DNA from: a bacterium
Lineage (GTDB): Bacteria > Cyanobacteriota > Vampirovibrionia > Gastranaerophilales > UBA9971
Length of the DNA stretch: 64,000 bases
Assembly: GCA_037147175.1 (NCBI GenBank)
Contig: JBAWVS010000007.1
Span: 1 to 64,000, forward strand
Direction: 5' to 3'
Program-made: the position numbers and the translations under genes
Shown here: positions 42,675 to 52,154 of the stretch, in pieces
Numbering within the stretch: the first letter of the stretch is position 1
Layout of the letters: the number at the start of each line of letters is the position of its first letter
Notes under the pieces: model-generated
The model's database searches: none
Told to the model about the DNA's origin: nothing
Seen by the model: the letters and a program-made list of their open reading frames with translations, nothing else

Positions 42675-45600
42675 TTATAAATCAGGTGTGAGAATATCTT
42701 TTATGTCATCAAAAGTGATTGTTTTACCGACATTTCTGTCTGTAGAAATGACGCTGTCCAGCAAATCTTTCTTTCTTTCCTTGAGTTTCATAATTTTTTC
42801 TTCAACAGAGCCTTTGGTTATAAGCCTATAAACAAAAACATTCTTGGTTTGACCGATTCTATGGGCTCTGTCGGTAGCTTGATCTTCAACAGCCGGATTC
42901 CACCATGGATCATAATGAATTACATAATCTGCTCCGGTAAGGTTTAATCCTGTACCGCCTGCTTTTAAGCTGATTAAAAATACAGGAATTGCGGGATTAT
43001 TATTGAAATTATTAACTACGGTCTGTCTATCTTTTGTTGATCCTGTAAGATATTCGTATTTAATACCTGTTTTATCAAACCAGTCTTTAACAATATCTAA
43101 CATCTGCACAAATTGGCTGAATAAAAGGACTCTGTGACCTTCGCTGATGATTTCTTCAAGCATTTCTTTGAGATGTTCGAACTTTCCTGACTCGATAGCA
43201 CCCATTTTTCCTTCTTTATCGTAAAGCCTCGGGTGACAACACACCTGACGTAAGCGTAAAAGGGCTGAAAATACTGACATTTTACTCTTTTCAAAACCGT
43301 CCGCATTAACCTTATCAAATATTTCCTGTCTTGTACTATCAAGCACATCAAGATAAAAATCTTTTTGCTCAGGTGTCATTTTACAGTAAGCGATGTTTTC
43401 AATTTTATCAGGAAGATCTTTTGCAATATCTCTTTTCATACGCCTTAATATAAAAGGATAAACTTGCTTTTTAAGGCGATGTTCAACGGTTCTGTCACCT
43501 TTTTCTTGAATTGGTACGGCATACCTGTAATTAAATTCGTTTATGTCATACATAAAGCCCGGCATGAGAAAATCAAATGCAGACCACAATTCTGAAAGTC
43601 TATTTTCTATAGGTGTACCTGACAAAGCCAATTTATGAGAAGCTTTTAGCAATTTTGCAGACTGGGCAGTAAGTGATTCGTAATTTTTAATGTTTTGGGA
43701 TTCATCAAGGATAATTGACCTGAATTCAATATGTTTAAGTTGGTCTATATCCCTTCTTAAAAGAGCATAACTGGTAATTACTATGTCATAATCGTTTATA
43801 TGCTTGAATAATCCTTTTCTTGTTGCTCCCGTCAAGTTCAAACACTTTAATCCGGGAGTAAATTTATCGATTTCTGCTTCCCAGTTAAACACGACAGATG
43901 TTGGACAAATTACTAAGCTTGCAGCACTTCCGTCTGTTTCTTTCGCTTTTTGAATGAGTGTCAAAGCCTGTAATGTTTTTCCAAGCCCCATATCATCTGC
44001 TAGTATGCCGTTTAAGCCATAAGTATATAAAAACCACAACCAGTTAAATCCTTTTTTCTGGTAATCTCTAAATTCGGCTTTAATTCCTTCAGGCAGCGGG
44101 ATTTCTTCCATTGAATTAAAAGAGCTGATTTTATCCCAGAATGTCGCAAATTTTTTGCTCATTTTAATAACAGTTTCCTGCTCGGTTAATTCGGCTATAA
44201 TCCCTGCACGGAAGGTCTTAACTTCATATTTGCCTTCAATTGTTTTAACCGCATCAACCGTAGAAAGACTTTTATTGATTGTCTGGATTTTGCTTGTCGG
44301 TATTTCTATATTGCCTTTTGATTCAAGATAAAAATATTTTCTTCCTTGCTGAAAATACTGGTATATTTCATCAAATTCAATACGTTTTTTCCCAACAGTG
44401 CAGTATAATTCAATTTCAAATGAATCAGCACTTTTGCAAAAATCAATCTTTGCATTAAATATAAGTGAACTTTCAGATATTTTATATTCAGAAAGATCTT
44501 CTTTTTCAATTACCTTCCAGTTTTCACCTGCATTTGGGAGTAAATAGCTGAAAAAATCAATGGCATTATCTCCGTCTATAGCAAGGTTATTAGTTTGCAT
44601 TGGAGCAAATCTGCTCTGCAAAAGCTGTTTATAAGCCTGTTCTTCCAGTTCAAGATTTCTTTTTACCCAGTAAATAATATTTTCTTCAGGTTTTTTTACA
44701 GTTACGTAAGGAGTTTTTTCAGCAAGTTTTCCGTAAGGAACTATAGTTCCGTCATATTCAAACTCAAGAGTGGCTTTAATATTATTCTCATCTGACTTTT
44801 CCAGAGTAATAACATTTATCGGCACTGTATGAAGAAGATCAAGGTTATCCAGAGTATCATAAACTTCCACAGTCATAAGTTTTTTAAGGTTTGGAAGTTC
44901 TTCATAAACGAATTGTCCTCCGTCAGCATCTCTTATATCTGTAAAAGTCGACTTTGTAAGATGGTGAGGAAGTCGGGAAAGAGCTGTATCTAGCGGAAAT
45001 ATTACGCTTTTGTATTTGCCCCATTTTATTGATTTAGAAAAATAAAAAATTTCTTCAAGCGGTAATTCATCATCAGGCTTAGACCTTTGCCAGTGAAGTG
45101 CCAGCAAAACATTGCCCACTATTGAAACATTGACTTTTAACACAAGTTTTAGCGGAACAGATGAAAAAACAAGCCTTTTTTGCGTTTCGCTGTCTGATAT
45201 TTCTTCTACCTGCGCAAGAAATTGCATTAAATTATCAATTTTACTCATTGGAATATTAAACCATACGACATTTTTGTTAATATTTGCATTTTGATAAAGA
45301 TATTGCATCAAAGCCAGTTCGCGTTTCTGCACATCAGTGAGTTCAAATGCTGTCCCTGCTGCTTTTTGCATAGCAACTATTGCTCTTAATACAGGTTCTA
45401 TATTTGTTACTGTTTTGTTCTCATTGCTCCTGTCAAGAACTTGAACTCCAATAAATTTAGGGTTCGGTCTTGTGTTAAGCACAAATTTATAACTCCCTTG
45501 CGGATTTAAAATTTCAGGAGGAGTCTCATCTTCAAAAATAAATTCCTGCCCTGTTTGTTCAGTAACGAAAGTCTCAAAAAAATGTTTTTTTATGCTATAA

Positions 45601-45860
45601 AGTCCTACGCATACAGCATGTTTGCACCATTCTTCTTCGAGAGGGCACGAGCATTCAGCCGTTACTTTTTCTTGAGAAAAATGCAGTTTAATCTCGTAAC
45701 TATCCTGAAAAGACCCTTTTACTTTTGCGGTTAAAATCTCATTTTCAAGTTTTGAACCTAAAACCATTTTTTTCTTGTAATAATCATATCCTCTTCGCCA
45801 GCTGCCCGGTGCTGCGAGGTCTTTTATATATTTAAAGTTGAAATTAATCAATACAGACAA
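42675..45860 (-). CDS. SWIM-zinc-finger SNF2-family helicase
   Basis: This 1061-residue protein has an N-terminal SWIM zinc motif (Cys70, Cys72, Cys79, His81 in CSCPLEEEWCKHA) and a central region without known motifs. The SNF2 ATPase core follows, with Walker A DDMGLGKT (about 620-628), a DESQ Walker B-type motif and RLRQVCCHP. The helicase C half has DRAHRIGQT. These proteins translocate on double-stranded DNA and remodel protein-DNA complexes. A typical length is about 1000-1100. The DESQ in place of DEAH is usual for this family. The gene is alone, with no nuclease partner. Confidence 0.92.
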   Translation of the reverse strand: MSVLINFNFKYIKDLAAPGSWRRGYDYYKKKMVLGSKLENEILTAKVKGSFQDSYEIKLHFSQEKVTAECSCPLEEEWCKHAVCVGLYSIKKHFFETFVTEQTGQEFIFEDETPPEILNPQGSYKFVLNTRPNPKFIGVQVLDRSNENKTVTNIEPVLRAIVAMQKAAGTAFELTDVQKRELALMQYLYQNANINKNVVWFNIPMSKIDNLMQFLAQVEEISDSETQKRLVFSSVPLKLVLKVNVSIVGNVLLALHWQRSKPDDELPLEEIFYFSKSIKWGKYKSVIFPLDTALSRLPHHLTKSTFTDIRDADGGQFVYEELPNLKKLMTVEVYDTLDNLDLLHTVPINVITLEKSDENNIKATLEFEYDGTIVPYGKLAEKTPYVTVKKPEENIIYWVKRNLELEEQAYKQLLQSRFAPMQTNNLAIDGDNAIDFFSYLLPNAGENWKVIEKEDLSEYKISESSLIFNAKIDFCKSADSFEIELYCTVGKKRIEFDEIYQYFQQGRKYFYLESKGNIEIPTSKIQTINKSLSTVDAVKTIEGKYEVKTFRAGIIAELTEQETVIKMSKKFATFWDKISSFNSMEEIPLPEGIKAEFRDYQKKGFNWLWFLYTYGLNGILADDMGLGKTLQALTLIQKAKETDGSAASLVICPTSVVFNWEAEIDKFTPGLKCLNLTGATRKGLFKHINDYDIVITSYALLRRDIDQLKHIEFRSIILDESQNIKNYESLTAQSAKLLKASHKLALSGTPIENRLSELWSAFDFLMPGFMYDINEFNYRYAVPIQEKGDRTVEHRLKKQVYPFILRRMKRDIAKDLPDKIENIAYCKMTPEQKDFYLDVLDSTRQEIFDKVNADGFEKSKMSVFSALLRLRQVCCHPRLYDKEGKMGAIESGKFEHLKEMLEEIISEGHRVLLFSQFVQMLDIVKDWFDKTGIKYEYLTGSTKDRQTVVNNFNNNPAIPVFLISLKAGGTGLNLTGADYVIHYDPWWNPAVEDQATDRAHRIGQTKNVFVYRLITKGSVEEKIMKLKERKKDLLDSVISTDRNVGKTITFDDIKDILTPDL

Positions 45861-45911
45861 ACTCCAGTGATAATCTATACTCCGAAAATTAGAGATAATT
45901 GTATTTCTTAC

Positions 45912-46055
45912 TAATTAACTCGAATTGCTAATTAAATTTATGCGTGATTGAGAGGAGAGGATTTAGACTCTACGAGGCAATCCATTTTATTTTTAATGAT
46001 TGCTTCGATTTGCTCGCAGTGACGATTTTAGCGATTTTGCAATTCGAGTTAATTA
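45912..46055. mobile_element. MITE-like element, 144 bp with perfect 17-bp terminal inverted repeats
   Basis: The ends 45912-45928 and 46039-46055 are perfect complements. Inside, a nested near-palindrome has arms at 45973-45986 and 45995-46007 (CGAGGCAATCCATT and AATGATTGCTTCG). A GATTGCTTCG-type core occurs in intergenic repeat elements of several bacteria. It carries no gene and lies in the 300-bp gap between the helicase gene and the 46162 frame. Confidence 0.7.
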
Positions 46056-46161
46056 TACATCAAATTCGCAATTTTGGCATAATCAAGAGGATCATGAATA
46101 TTAAGATTTGTTTTTAAAATATTCTTCAACTGTCAATTTTTTTTCAGGAGTTTTTATCTAA

Positions 46162-46344
46162 GTGTTGGTTTATAAAATCCTTAATAAGATGAGTAAAATG
46201 CAAATAAATTCTTTTAACAAAAATCAAATTTCATTTACAGGTGTTACAAATACAACTGAAAAACCTATTAGAGATAGAATCAATATCTGGCAGAAAGCTG
46301 TATATCTATGGGGAAATTTTTTGCAGAAGCTGATAAATCTCTAA
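46162..46344 (+). CDS. Small protein with INSFNKNQISFTG N-terminal peptide
   Basis: This short protein (60 codons from GTG 46162) probably starts at ATG 46198 (48 residues). Then it begins MQINSFNKNQISFTGVTN, with the ISFTG peptide near the start. The rest is a basic helical end with WQKAVYLWGNFLQKL. It resembles the heads of larger lineage proteins and could be a true small protein or the remains of one. A GGAG lies 12 bp before the GTG. No function is recognised. Confidence 0.4.
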   Translation: MLVYKILNKMSKMQINSFNKNQISFTGVTNTTEKPIRDRINIWQKAVYLWGNFLQKLINL

Positions 46345-46363
46345 AATAAAAAAATATTCTCAA

Positions 46364-47284
46364 TCAAAGTTTAACATCTCTGGTAAAAAGTCCTATGCTT
46401 TTTACCAGTTTGCTTTTTTTATCTACAATCAATACGAAATTTGTATAATCATACAATTCGTAAAACGAATCTATATTTTCTTTTTTATATTGTTTTTTAA
46501 TAATTTTTAAACACTCCGCAAGCGGTAAATTTTTAGGAATCAAGTTGACCCAGGTTAATAATCCGCTTTCGAACTTTAAAATAGCTTTGTCATAGTAATA
46601 ACCAGCATTTCCTAATTCGTTCGACAAAACATAAATAGAATTTGTTTCAGAATTATCATCTTGATACGGTATTATATTGGGGTATTCACTTGTAAAATCT
46701 CTTTCAAGAGTTGTTCCAGGTTCAATATTCTTAAATTTTTCAAAAAATTTCTGCCTCATTGAAGGAATAATAATCTTTTTTGAATTTTCATCTGTTGAAG
46801 AAAATGGAGACTTATTAAAATAAGTTATACTTTTAGCATTTTTACTTATTTTGTCTGAAGAAATATTGAAAAAATCATAATTATAATAATCCAAATCTTG
46901 ATTATCAGTAACATTTATATCTGTAGAATTTCCGTATATTGACACAAATCTTGAGATTTTTATATTATGAGCAAGATTAAACTCTATCCAATCCAGTTTG
47001 TTATTTTTAAAGCCAACTCTAATTGAGCTATAAACATCACCCGAACAAGGTTTTAACTTCATTATAGTAATGCCGCCTGTGTATACCTCCAAATCAGAGT
47101 CGTTAATTTTTGAAAATATTTTTTTAAATTCTTTGAGTGTTGTATGTCCGTATTCAATTTTTTCAGGAGAATATTTTTTTAAATTTTGCAACTCAGGCAG
47201 TTTATCAGGAAAAACGCAAGCCGAGCTGAAAATTATAATAAGTATTAAAAAAATTATAAGAAGTAGTTTATTTATTCTATTCAT
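46364..47284 (-). CDS. Lipoprotein of unknown function
   Basis: This 306-residue protein has a lipoprotein signal (hydrophobic 7-20, lipobox SSAC with Cys23). A beta-rich body of two similar halves follows (Y.HTT.LK.F.KIF and later P.TTLERDFTSE.PNI). The halves suggest internal duplication, with each beginning in a TTL motif. It is likely anchored in the inner or outer membrane facing the periplasm. No family is recognised. The next gene on this strand is far downstream. Confidence 0.7.
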   Translation of the reverse strand: MNRINKLLLIIFLILIIIFSSACVFPDKLPELQNLKKYSPEKIEYGHTTLKEFKKIFSKINDSDLEVYTGGITIMKLKPCSGDVYSSIRVGFKNNKLDWIEFNLAHNIKISRFVSIYGNSTDINVTDNQDLDYYNYDFFNISSDKISKNAKSITYFNKSPFSSTDENSKKIIIPSMRQKFFEKFKNIEPGTTLERDFTSEYPNIIPYQDDNSETNSIYVLSNELGNAGYYYDKAILKFESGLLTWVNLIPKNLPLAECLKIIKKQYKKENIDSFYELYDYTNFVLIVDKKSKLVKSIGLFTRDVKL

Positions 47285-47585
47285 TTTTTTACACCGATTA
47301 GCGATACAAATTTCCTTATTTTATTTTATAAAAAATATTTGAATTTTTTTACCGCCATAAAGATGAACTCTAACGATATTTGCAATATCTAATACTTTTG
47401 ACCTAGTTATGTTAAGAAATATATAATTCAATATTTTCTTTTTATTTCTGTTTGTTACTTATGTTTAAAAAAAAATTTTTAAATGTAATGTAAATTTTTA
47501 CTCTTGAGATTACTTAAATGAAACAAGATGATTAAAAAATAAATTATATGTAAATAGATTGTATTATAGAACAGGTGGTTGAATT

Positions 47586-47963
47586 ATGAATGTAAGTAGC
47601 ATAAAAAATAGCAATTTAGCCTTTGGCTCCTTTGGCGTTGTTGTACAAAATTTACAGGACGAAAATAAAACATTCGGGATACTTAAACAAAGTATTAATG
47701 AATCAAATCCGGAAACAAGAATAACTCTACATAAAACTAAATTATTTCCGGGATTTAACAGTGAACCCAGATATTCAATATATGAAGTAACCGGACGGAA
47801 TATGGAGATGGAACAGCGTTTGCTTGATACTTTTAAAACTTCAGGACTAAGAGTTATACCTACAGAGGTTTCTCCCGAAACAAGGGCGGCAGAAGGCTTA
47901 AAAAATCTTACAAATGCCGCTAAAGTTCAAGAAGAAATTGTAAAATTAGATATAAATGCTTAA
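47586..47963 (+). CDS. Small hypothetical protein with AFGSFG N-terminal peptide
   Basis: This 125-residue soluble protein begins MNVSSIKNSNLAFGSFG, one of the AFG/SFG-type N-termini shared with other unrelated proteins in this window. The body has alternating beta and helical segments with no known motif. The ATG is preceded by GGTGG at suitable spacing. The ybhB-like gene lies 36 bp downstream on the same strand. No function is recognised. Confidence 0.65.
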   Translation: MNVSSIKNSNLAFGSFGVVVQNLQDENKTFGILKQSINESNPETRITLHKTKLFPGFNSEPRYSIYEVTGRNMEMEQRLLDTFKTSGLRVIPTEVSPETRAAEGLKNLTNAAKVQEEIVKLDINA

Positions 47964-47999
47964 ACTCTATATCTAAATTTAAAATGGGGGTATAAAAAT

Positions 48000-48461
48000 A
48001 TGAAATTATCAAGTGATGTTTTTGAAAATAACAAAACTATTCCTTCTAAATACACTTGTGACGGTGAAGATATTTCTCCGCCATTAAAAATAGAAGACGT
48101 TCCTGAAACAGCGAAAAGTCTCGCTCTGATTTGTGATGATCCTGACGCAACGATAGGAACTTTTGTCCATTGGGTAATCTATAATATCCCTGCAGGCACA
48201 AAAAAAATTAAAGAAAACATTCCGAAAACAAAAAAACTCGCAGACGGAAGCCAACAAGGTATAACTGATTTTGGAAGTGTAAGTTTCGGTTATGGAGGAC
48301 CTTGCCCGCCATCAGGAACCCACAGGTATTTTTTCAAACTTTATGCACTCGATAAATCACTAATTTTTGAGTCTGCTGCAACTAAGTCTCAATTAGAAAC
48401 AGCTATGCAAGGGCATATTATTGAAGAATCAAATTTAATAGGACTTTATAAACGCAAATAA
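48000..48461 (+). CDS. YbhB/YbcL-family PEBP-like protein
   Basis: This 153-residue phosphatidylethanolamine-binding-protein-fold protein has the family motifs YTCDGEDISPPL, ALICDDPDA, FVHWVIYNIP and YGGPCPPSGTHRYFFKLYALD. Bacterial YbhB/YbcL members are soluble or periplasmic and of unclear function. There is no signal peptide, so a cytosolic form is likely. A GGGGGT ribosome site precedes the ATG. It ends 1 bp from the convergent gene at 48463. Confidence 0.93.
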   Translation: MKLSSDVFENNKTIPSKYTCDGEDISPPLKIEDVPETAKSLALICDDPDATIGTFVHWVIYNIPAGTKKIKENIPKTKKLADGSQQGITDFGSVSFGYGGPCPPSGTHRYFFKLYALDKSLIFESAATKSQLETAMQGHIIEESNLIGLYKRK

Positions 48462-48462
48462 A

Positions 48463-48810
48463 TTATGCCCAGTCTTCCGCATAAAATTTATCTATTTCAA
48501 TTATTTTGCCTTCTTTATCACCTTTTATATAAAGTTCTATAAATTCTAGTATTTTTTCACCCGGAATTTTATAATTATATATAAAAGGATGCATTCCCTG
48601 ACTTATCAGGACTTTTACTATGTAATAGCATTCATTTGCACTTTTAATAAGATTTTCTTCATCAAAATGCTTGCCATTTAAATCCGATTTCATACAAACA
48701 AAAAAATATCCGTCTTTGCATCTGTTAATATTTTCATCGTTACAAACAGGTGTACTTTTTTTATTTTTAGCAAAAATATCTATAACTTTTTTATTAATTT
48801 TGTCTGTCAT
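48463..48810 (-). CDS. Hypothetical protein, 115 residues
   Basis: This 115-residue protein has a helical N-terminus (KKVIDIFAKNKK), a Cys-containing middle (VCNDENINRCKDGYFFVC) and a charged C-terminus (ELYIKGDKEGKIIEIDKF). No domain is recognised. It is convergent with ybhB and is preceded by a 319-bp region (48811-49129) that is AT-rich. A hairpin with a T-run at 48864-48895 reads on the opposite strand. Confidence 0.5.
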   Translation of the reverse strand: MTDKINKKVIDIFAKNKKSTPVCNDENINRCKDGYFFVCMKSDLNGKHFDEENLIKSANECYYIVKVLISQGMHPFIYNYKIPGEKILEFIELYIKGDKEGKIIEIDKFYAEDWA

Positions 48811-48863
48811 CTTAGTTGCACCGATTGTTATTAATTAATATATTTTTCATTCTATATCATTAT

Positions 48864-48895
48864 TTTACAAATGTATAATTTGTAAATTTTTTTTT
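48864..48895 (+). terminator. Terminator-like hairpin without an obvious plus-strand gene
   Basis: TTTACAAAT and ATTTGTAAA form a 9-bp stem with a 5-nt loop, followed by a run of T. It reads on the + strand, but the nearest gene upstream is on the other strand. It may end a small unannotated transcript. Confidence 0.45.
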
Positions 48896-49129
48896 ACTTA
48901 TCCGAAAATTAATTAAATCGCCATCCTTAAAAAATAAACATTTGCGGATTCTTCACTAATATTTAGTAGCTAATCTAAAGATTTATATCTTTTTGGTAAT
49001 AATAAATTTATATATTAGTAAAAAAAATTAGTAATCATGGTAATGAATCTAATCAATTTAAATTTAATAATTCCTAAAGTAATAGTGTAATAGAAATTAT
49101 TTTAAAGAAAATAACCATGAGGAAGGGGA

Positions 49130-49633
49130 ATGATAAATAACGCAAAAACTATCGTATCTGGGACATTCAAATCAGAAAAAGATTTATCATTGGCAATAAA
49201 TTGGCTAGATGAGAACGGAATTGCAAAAGAAGATATAAATGTCTTAATTTCTGATAATTGTCCGGATAAAAATTTTAAAATAAAAACCTTAAATAAAGTT
49301 CCTGAAATAACAGTTAGGGGTTTAACTACAGGAACTATAACAGGTGCAATTTTAGGAAGTTTGTCTTTTGTGGGGATTATAATTGTTCCTGCAATAGGTA
49401 TAGCGATAGCAGGGCCTGTAATAGGATTATCAACAGGAATTGCTATAGGAGCAGTTTCAGGCAGCGTTATAGGAGCTTTTGTCGGAATGACAATTCCAAA
49501 GTATGAAGCTGTATTCTTTGATGAAAAAACTGACAAAAGTATTCTTTTAGTTACAAAAGCGGATAAATCTTTGAAAAACATAATAAAAAGGAAATTTAGC
49601 GACCTTGGCGCAACAAATACAGCTACACAGTAG
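49130..49633 (+). CDS. General-stress/low-temperature-like protein with Gly-zipper helices
   Basis: This 167-residue protein starts with MINNAKTIVSGTFKSEKDLSLAINWLDENGI, the common head of YflT/general-stress-type (DUF1269-like) proteins. A central Gly-zipper membrane region (GTITGAILGSLSFVG, then GIAIGAVSGSVIGAFVG) and a short basic end follow. The glycine repeats allow tight packing of two helices in the membrane. It probably responds to stress, but this is inferred from family character. A GAGGAAGGGG ribosome site precedes the ATG. Confidence 0.75.
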   Translation: MINNAKTIVSGTFKSEKDLSLAINWLDENGIAKEDINVLISDNCPDKNFKIKTLNKVPEITVRGLTTGTITGAILGSLSFVGIIIVPAIGIAIAGPVIGLSTGIAIGAVSGSVIGAFVGMTIPKYEAVFFDEKTDKSILLVTKADKSLKNIIKRKFSDLGATNTATQ

Positions 49634-49700
49634 TTATCAAGGGGAATCAGATATCTATAAGTATAAGCTTTTAGATTTTATATTAAGGAGATAAAAAATT

Positions 49701-49727
49701 ATGCATTTTAAGCAAAGTAATCAATAA
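49701..49727 (+). other. Eight-codon leader frame in the SLH gene's upstream region
   Basis: ATG at 49701 follows AAGGAG (49685-49690) and encodes MHFKQSNQ before a TAA. Another AAGGAGG (49746-49752) lies downstream without a start, and a third serves the SLH gene at 49881. It may be a regulatory leader or the relic of a gene. Confidence 0.35.
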
Positions 49728-49880
49728 GTATTAGCAAATATAAACAAGGAGGTATCTATAGATATAGAATTTATTTTACGTAAAAGAATTTAAATACATG
49801 TTTATCAGAACTTATTAATCCCGAAAATATCGGGAAAGGTAAAATCATTATCTTTATTAAATTTGTTAAGGAGGAAAGAA

Positions 49881-52079
49881 ATGAATTTTAAAAAACTATC
49901 ACTTGCTGCAGCACTTTCAATAGGAATTTTAACTGTAAACAGCATAGCAAATGCGGCATGTCCTGTTGCACAACAGTTGATTCCTATACAGCCTGCTGTA
50001 CCGATTGTACAGACAGCCGTACCTATGCAGTTATGCCCAAGATGCCATGTAAATCCATGTACCTGTCAAGCTGTTGTACCACAATATAATGCATGTGACG
50101 CTCAAATAAGCGCCGCTTTACCAAACACTCACCCACATGCTAAAACTTTTGAAAGACAAGCTTTTGCGTTCCCCAGTTTAGGAAATTCATCAGTTGTTAT
50201 GCCTAAAGGAAGTGAACTTGTTCAAATTGGCGGACACCAAGAAGCAATTGCCCTAAGTGATACCTGTCCTTCAGGTTTAGTAGCAGCTCCTGAGTACGGC
50301 GGAGCGCTCACGCTTTTTCCAAAAAATATGACAGGTGCAGCAGCACCATTTGGAGCTGTATGTCCTAATCAGATTATGCAGGGAACGGATATTTCAAGAT
50401 GTAATATTCCAAATTCTACGAGTATTTTGCAATCAAATTATTTAAATTCACTACAAACCGGTGCAGCCGTTCCTATAGAACCTTTTAGCGGAGCATCTGC
50501 AATACTTCAGCCTTCTGTTAGCGGCTTTGCGGCTCCTATAGTACAACAACAATTGCCATCTGGTTTTGCAGCACCATTGTCTCCTTTTAACAGTTTTAGC
50601 GGTGCAGCAGCTCAATTAAGAGGTTGTCCTATCCCTATTGAAACATCCAGCGGTTTGCAATTTCAAAAAACAGAGTTAATTCCTGTTGCACCTATCTCAA
50701 CCGGCGCTGCTTGCCCTGTAGGCGATCAGTATCCTGACGTTAGTTCAAATACACCTTCAGGATGTGATATCAATACAGAAACCTGTCAGGGTGTTCTTGC
50801 AGGTTATCCTGATAAATATTACAAGCCAAATGATTCTCTTAAAAGATCTGAACTTGCTGCTGCTATAGTTGCGGGTTTTGACCTCAGAAATGTACCGGCA
50901 TATTCAAAACAGATATTCTCTGACGTTTCACTTTGCCATTGGGCAAAAGCAGCTATAGATAAGGCTTACAACAGAGGTATAATTACCGGAAATACATGCA
51001 ATAAATTCAGACCTGAAGAATCTGCTACAAATGCGGAAACATTAAGCGCATTAGCAAAATTGATTCCTGCAAGTGTTGCACCATGCGATATACAAAGCGT
51101 ATTAGCAGCATATCCTGATTCAAATGAACTCCCTGATTGGGCAAAAGCTTCTGTAGCTAAAGCACTAAATGCAGGCGTTACAAAATGTTTACCTGATTCT
51201 GCACATATCAAACCTAATTTACCAACACAAAGAACAGACATTGCAACAATGATTAAATCATTGAGAGAAAAACTTTGTCTTGAAACTGCAAAAGTAGCAC
51301 CATGCGGAGCAGCAGCTGTTTGTCCTACATATCAGCCTCAAGTTGTTAGCGGAACAATTCCTACACTTAAAGTTCAAATGGAAGACATTGTAACTGCAAG
51401 AACAAGTTTAATCGGCGATGTTTTTGTAGCAAAAACAATCGAACCGGTAACAATCAACGGTCAATCATTCCCTTGCGGTTCACAGGTTAGAGGCAGAGTT
51501 GTTGAAGTTATCAGACCCGGAATGGGCGATAACGGCGGCATCAGGCTAGGTTTTAACAGCATTAAAAGCGGAAGCTGCGTAGCAGATTTACCTAAAGATG
51601 TACTTTCAGCGACTGTTATTAAAGAGAAAAATCCTAATATTGTTGGAAGAACGCTAGCATGGCCATTCACATGGACAGGTAAAGTTGTAGGTATAGCAGG
51701 CAGAACAGTTGGAACAACAGCAACAGTTGCAGCTAATGCTTCTGAAGGCGTACTTAACAACTTTGGTAACGGCACTAACGAAGTATTCAACGGTAAATTC
51801 CTGGCAGCAGGAAGAAGCTATTTTTCTTCACTCAGAGAAGGCGTAATGGGACCTGTTGACATTGTAAAAACTGCGTTTAGCGGAACAGCAGGTATTCTTA
51901 AAGAATCAGGAGATGAAATTGCTTATGTAGTTTCTCCGGATGGCGCAAGAATAGCTCAAGTTAACCCAAGAGAAAAACTTTCTATTGCCTTTGGCGGTTG
52001 CGGTTCAACAGGTGCAGCTGCACCCATAATAAGCCCTTGCGCACCGGCTTGCGCTCCGGCATGTGATCCTTGCAAATAA
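49881..52079 (+). CDS. SLH-domain envelope protein
   Basis: This protein of about 732 residues starts at ATG 49881 behind a strong AAGGAGG and has a signal peptide cut after ANA. It has a Cys-rich segment (LCPRCHVNPCTC) and a Pro/Ala/Gly-rich region. Three SLH units follow: GVLAGYPDKYYKPNDSLKR, then IFSDVSLCHWAKAAI and YPDSNELPDWAKASV. The C-terminal beta region has KVQMEDIVTARTSLIGD and VGRTLAWPFTWTGKVVG. SLH domains attach to pyruvylated cell-wall polymers, and cyanobacterial relatives are outer-membrane proteins. It ends in a CAPACAPACDPCK cysteine tail. A terminator follows. Confidence 0.9.
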   Translation: MNFKKLSLAAALSIGILTVNSIANAACPVAQQLIPIQPAVPIVQTAVPMQLCPRCHVNPCTCQAVVPQYNACDAQISAALPNTHPHAKTFERQAFAFPSLGNSSVVMPKGSELVQIGGHQEAIALSDTCPSGLVAAPEYGGALTLFPKNMTGAAAPFGAVCPNQIMQGTDISRCNIPNSTSILQSNYLNSLQTGAAVPIEPFSGASAILQPSVSGFAAPIVQQQLPSGFAAPLSPFNSFSGAAAQLRGCPIPIETSSGLQFQKTELIPVAPISTGAACPVGDQYPDVSSNTPSGCDINTETCQGVLAGYPDKYYKPNDSLKRSELAAAIVAGFDLRNVPAYSKQIFSDVSLCHWAKAAIDKAYNRGIITGNTCNKFRPEESATNAETLSALAKLIPASVAPCDIQSVLAAYPDSNELPDWAKASVAKALNAGVTKCLPDSAHIKPNLPTQRTDIATMIKSLREKLCLETAKVAPCGAAAVCPTYQPQVVSGTIPTLKVQMEDIVTARTSLIGDVFVAKTIEPVTINGQSFPCGSQVRGRVVEVIRPGMGDNGGIRLGFNSIKSGSCVADLPKDVLSATVIKEKNPNIVGRTLAWPFTWTGKVVGIAGRTVGTTATVAANASEGVLNNFGNGTNEVFNGKFLAAGRSYFSSLREGVMGPVDIVKTAFSGTAGILKESGDEIAYVVSPDGARIAQVNPREKLSIAFGGCGSTGAAAPIISPCAPACAPACDPCK

Positions 52080-52116
52080 TACAAAGTAATATTTTTAATA
52101 TTTGCAGTTAATAGTG

Positions 52117-52150
52117 GCAAAGAGGCTGGTTTTACAATCAGCCTCTTTGC
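52117..52150. terminator. Terminator between the SLH gene and waaA
   Basis: GCAAAGAGGCTG and CAGCCTCTTTGC form a perfect 12-bp stem with a 10-nt loop, 38 bp past the SLH stop codon. It is flanked by T-rich sequence and is also usable for the convergent waaA. Confidence 0.85.
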
Positions 52151-52154
52151 TTTG

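Noticed and set aside
49102-49581. Long minus-strand frame opposite the Gly-zipper protein
   Set aside because: It is the mirror of a glycine-rich coding region and has no ribosome site or domain.
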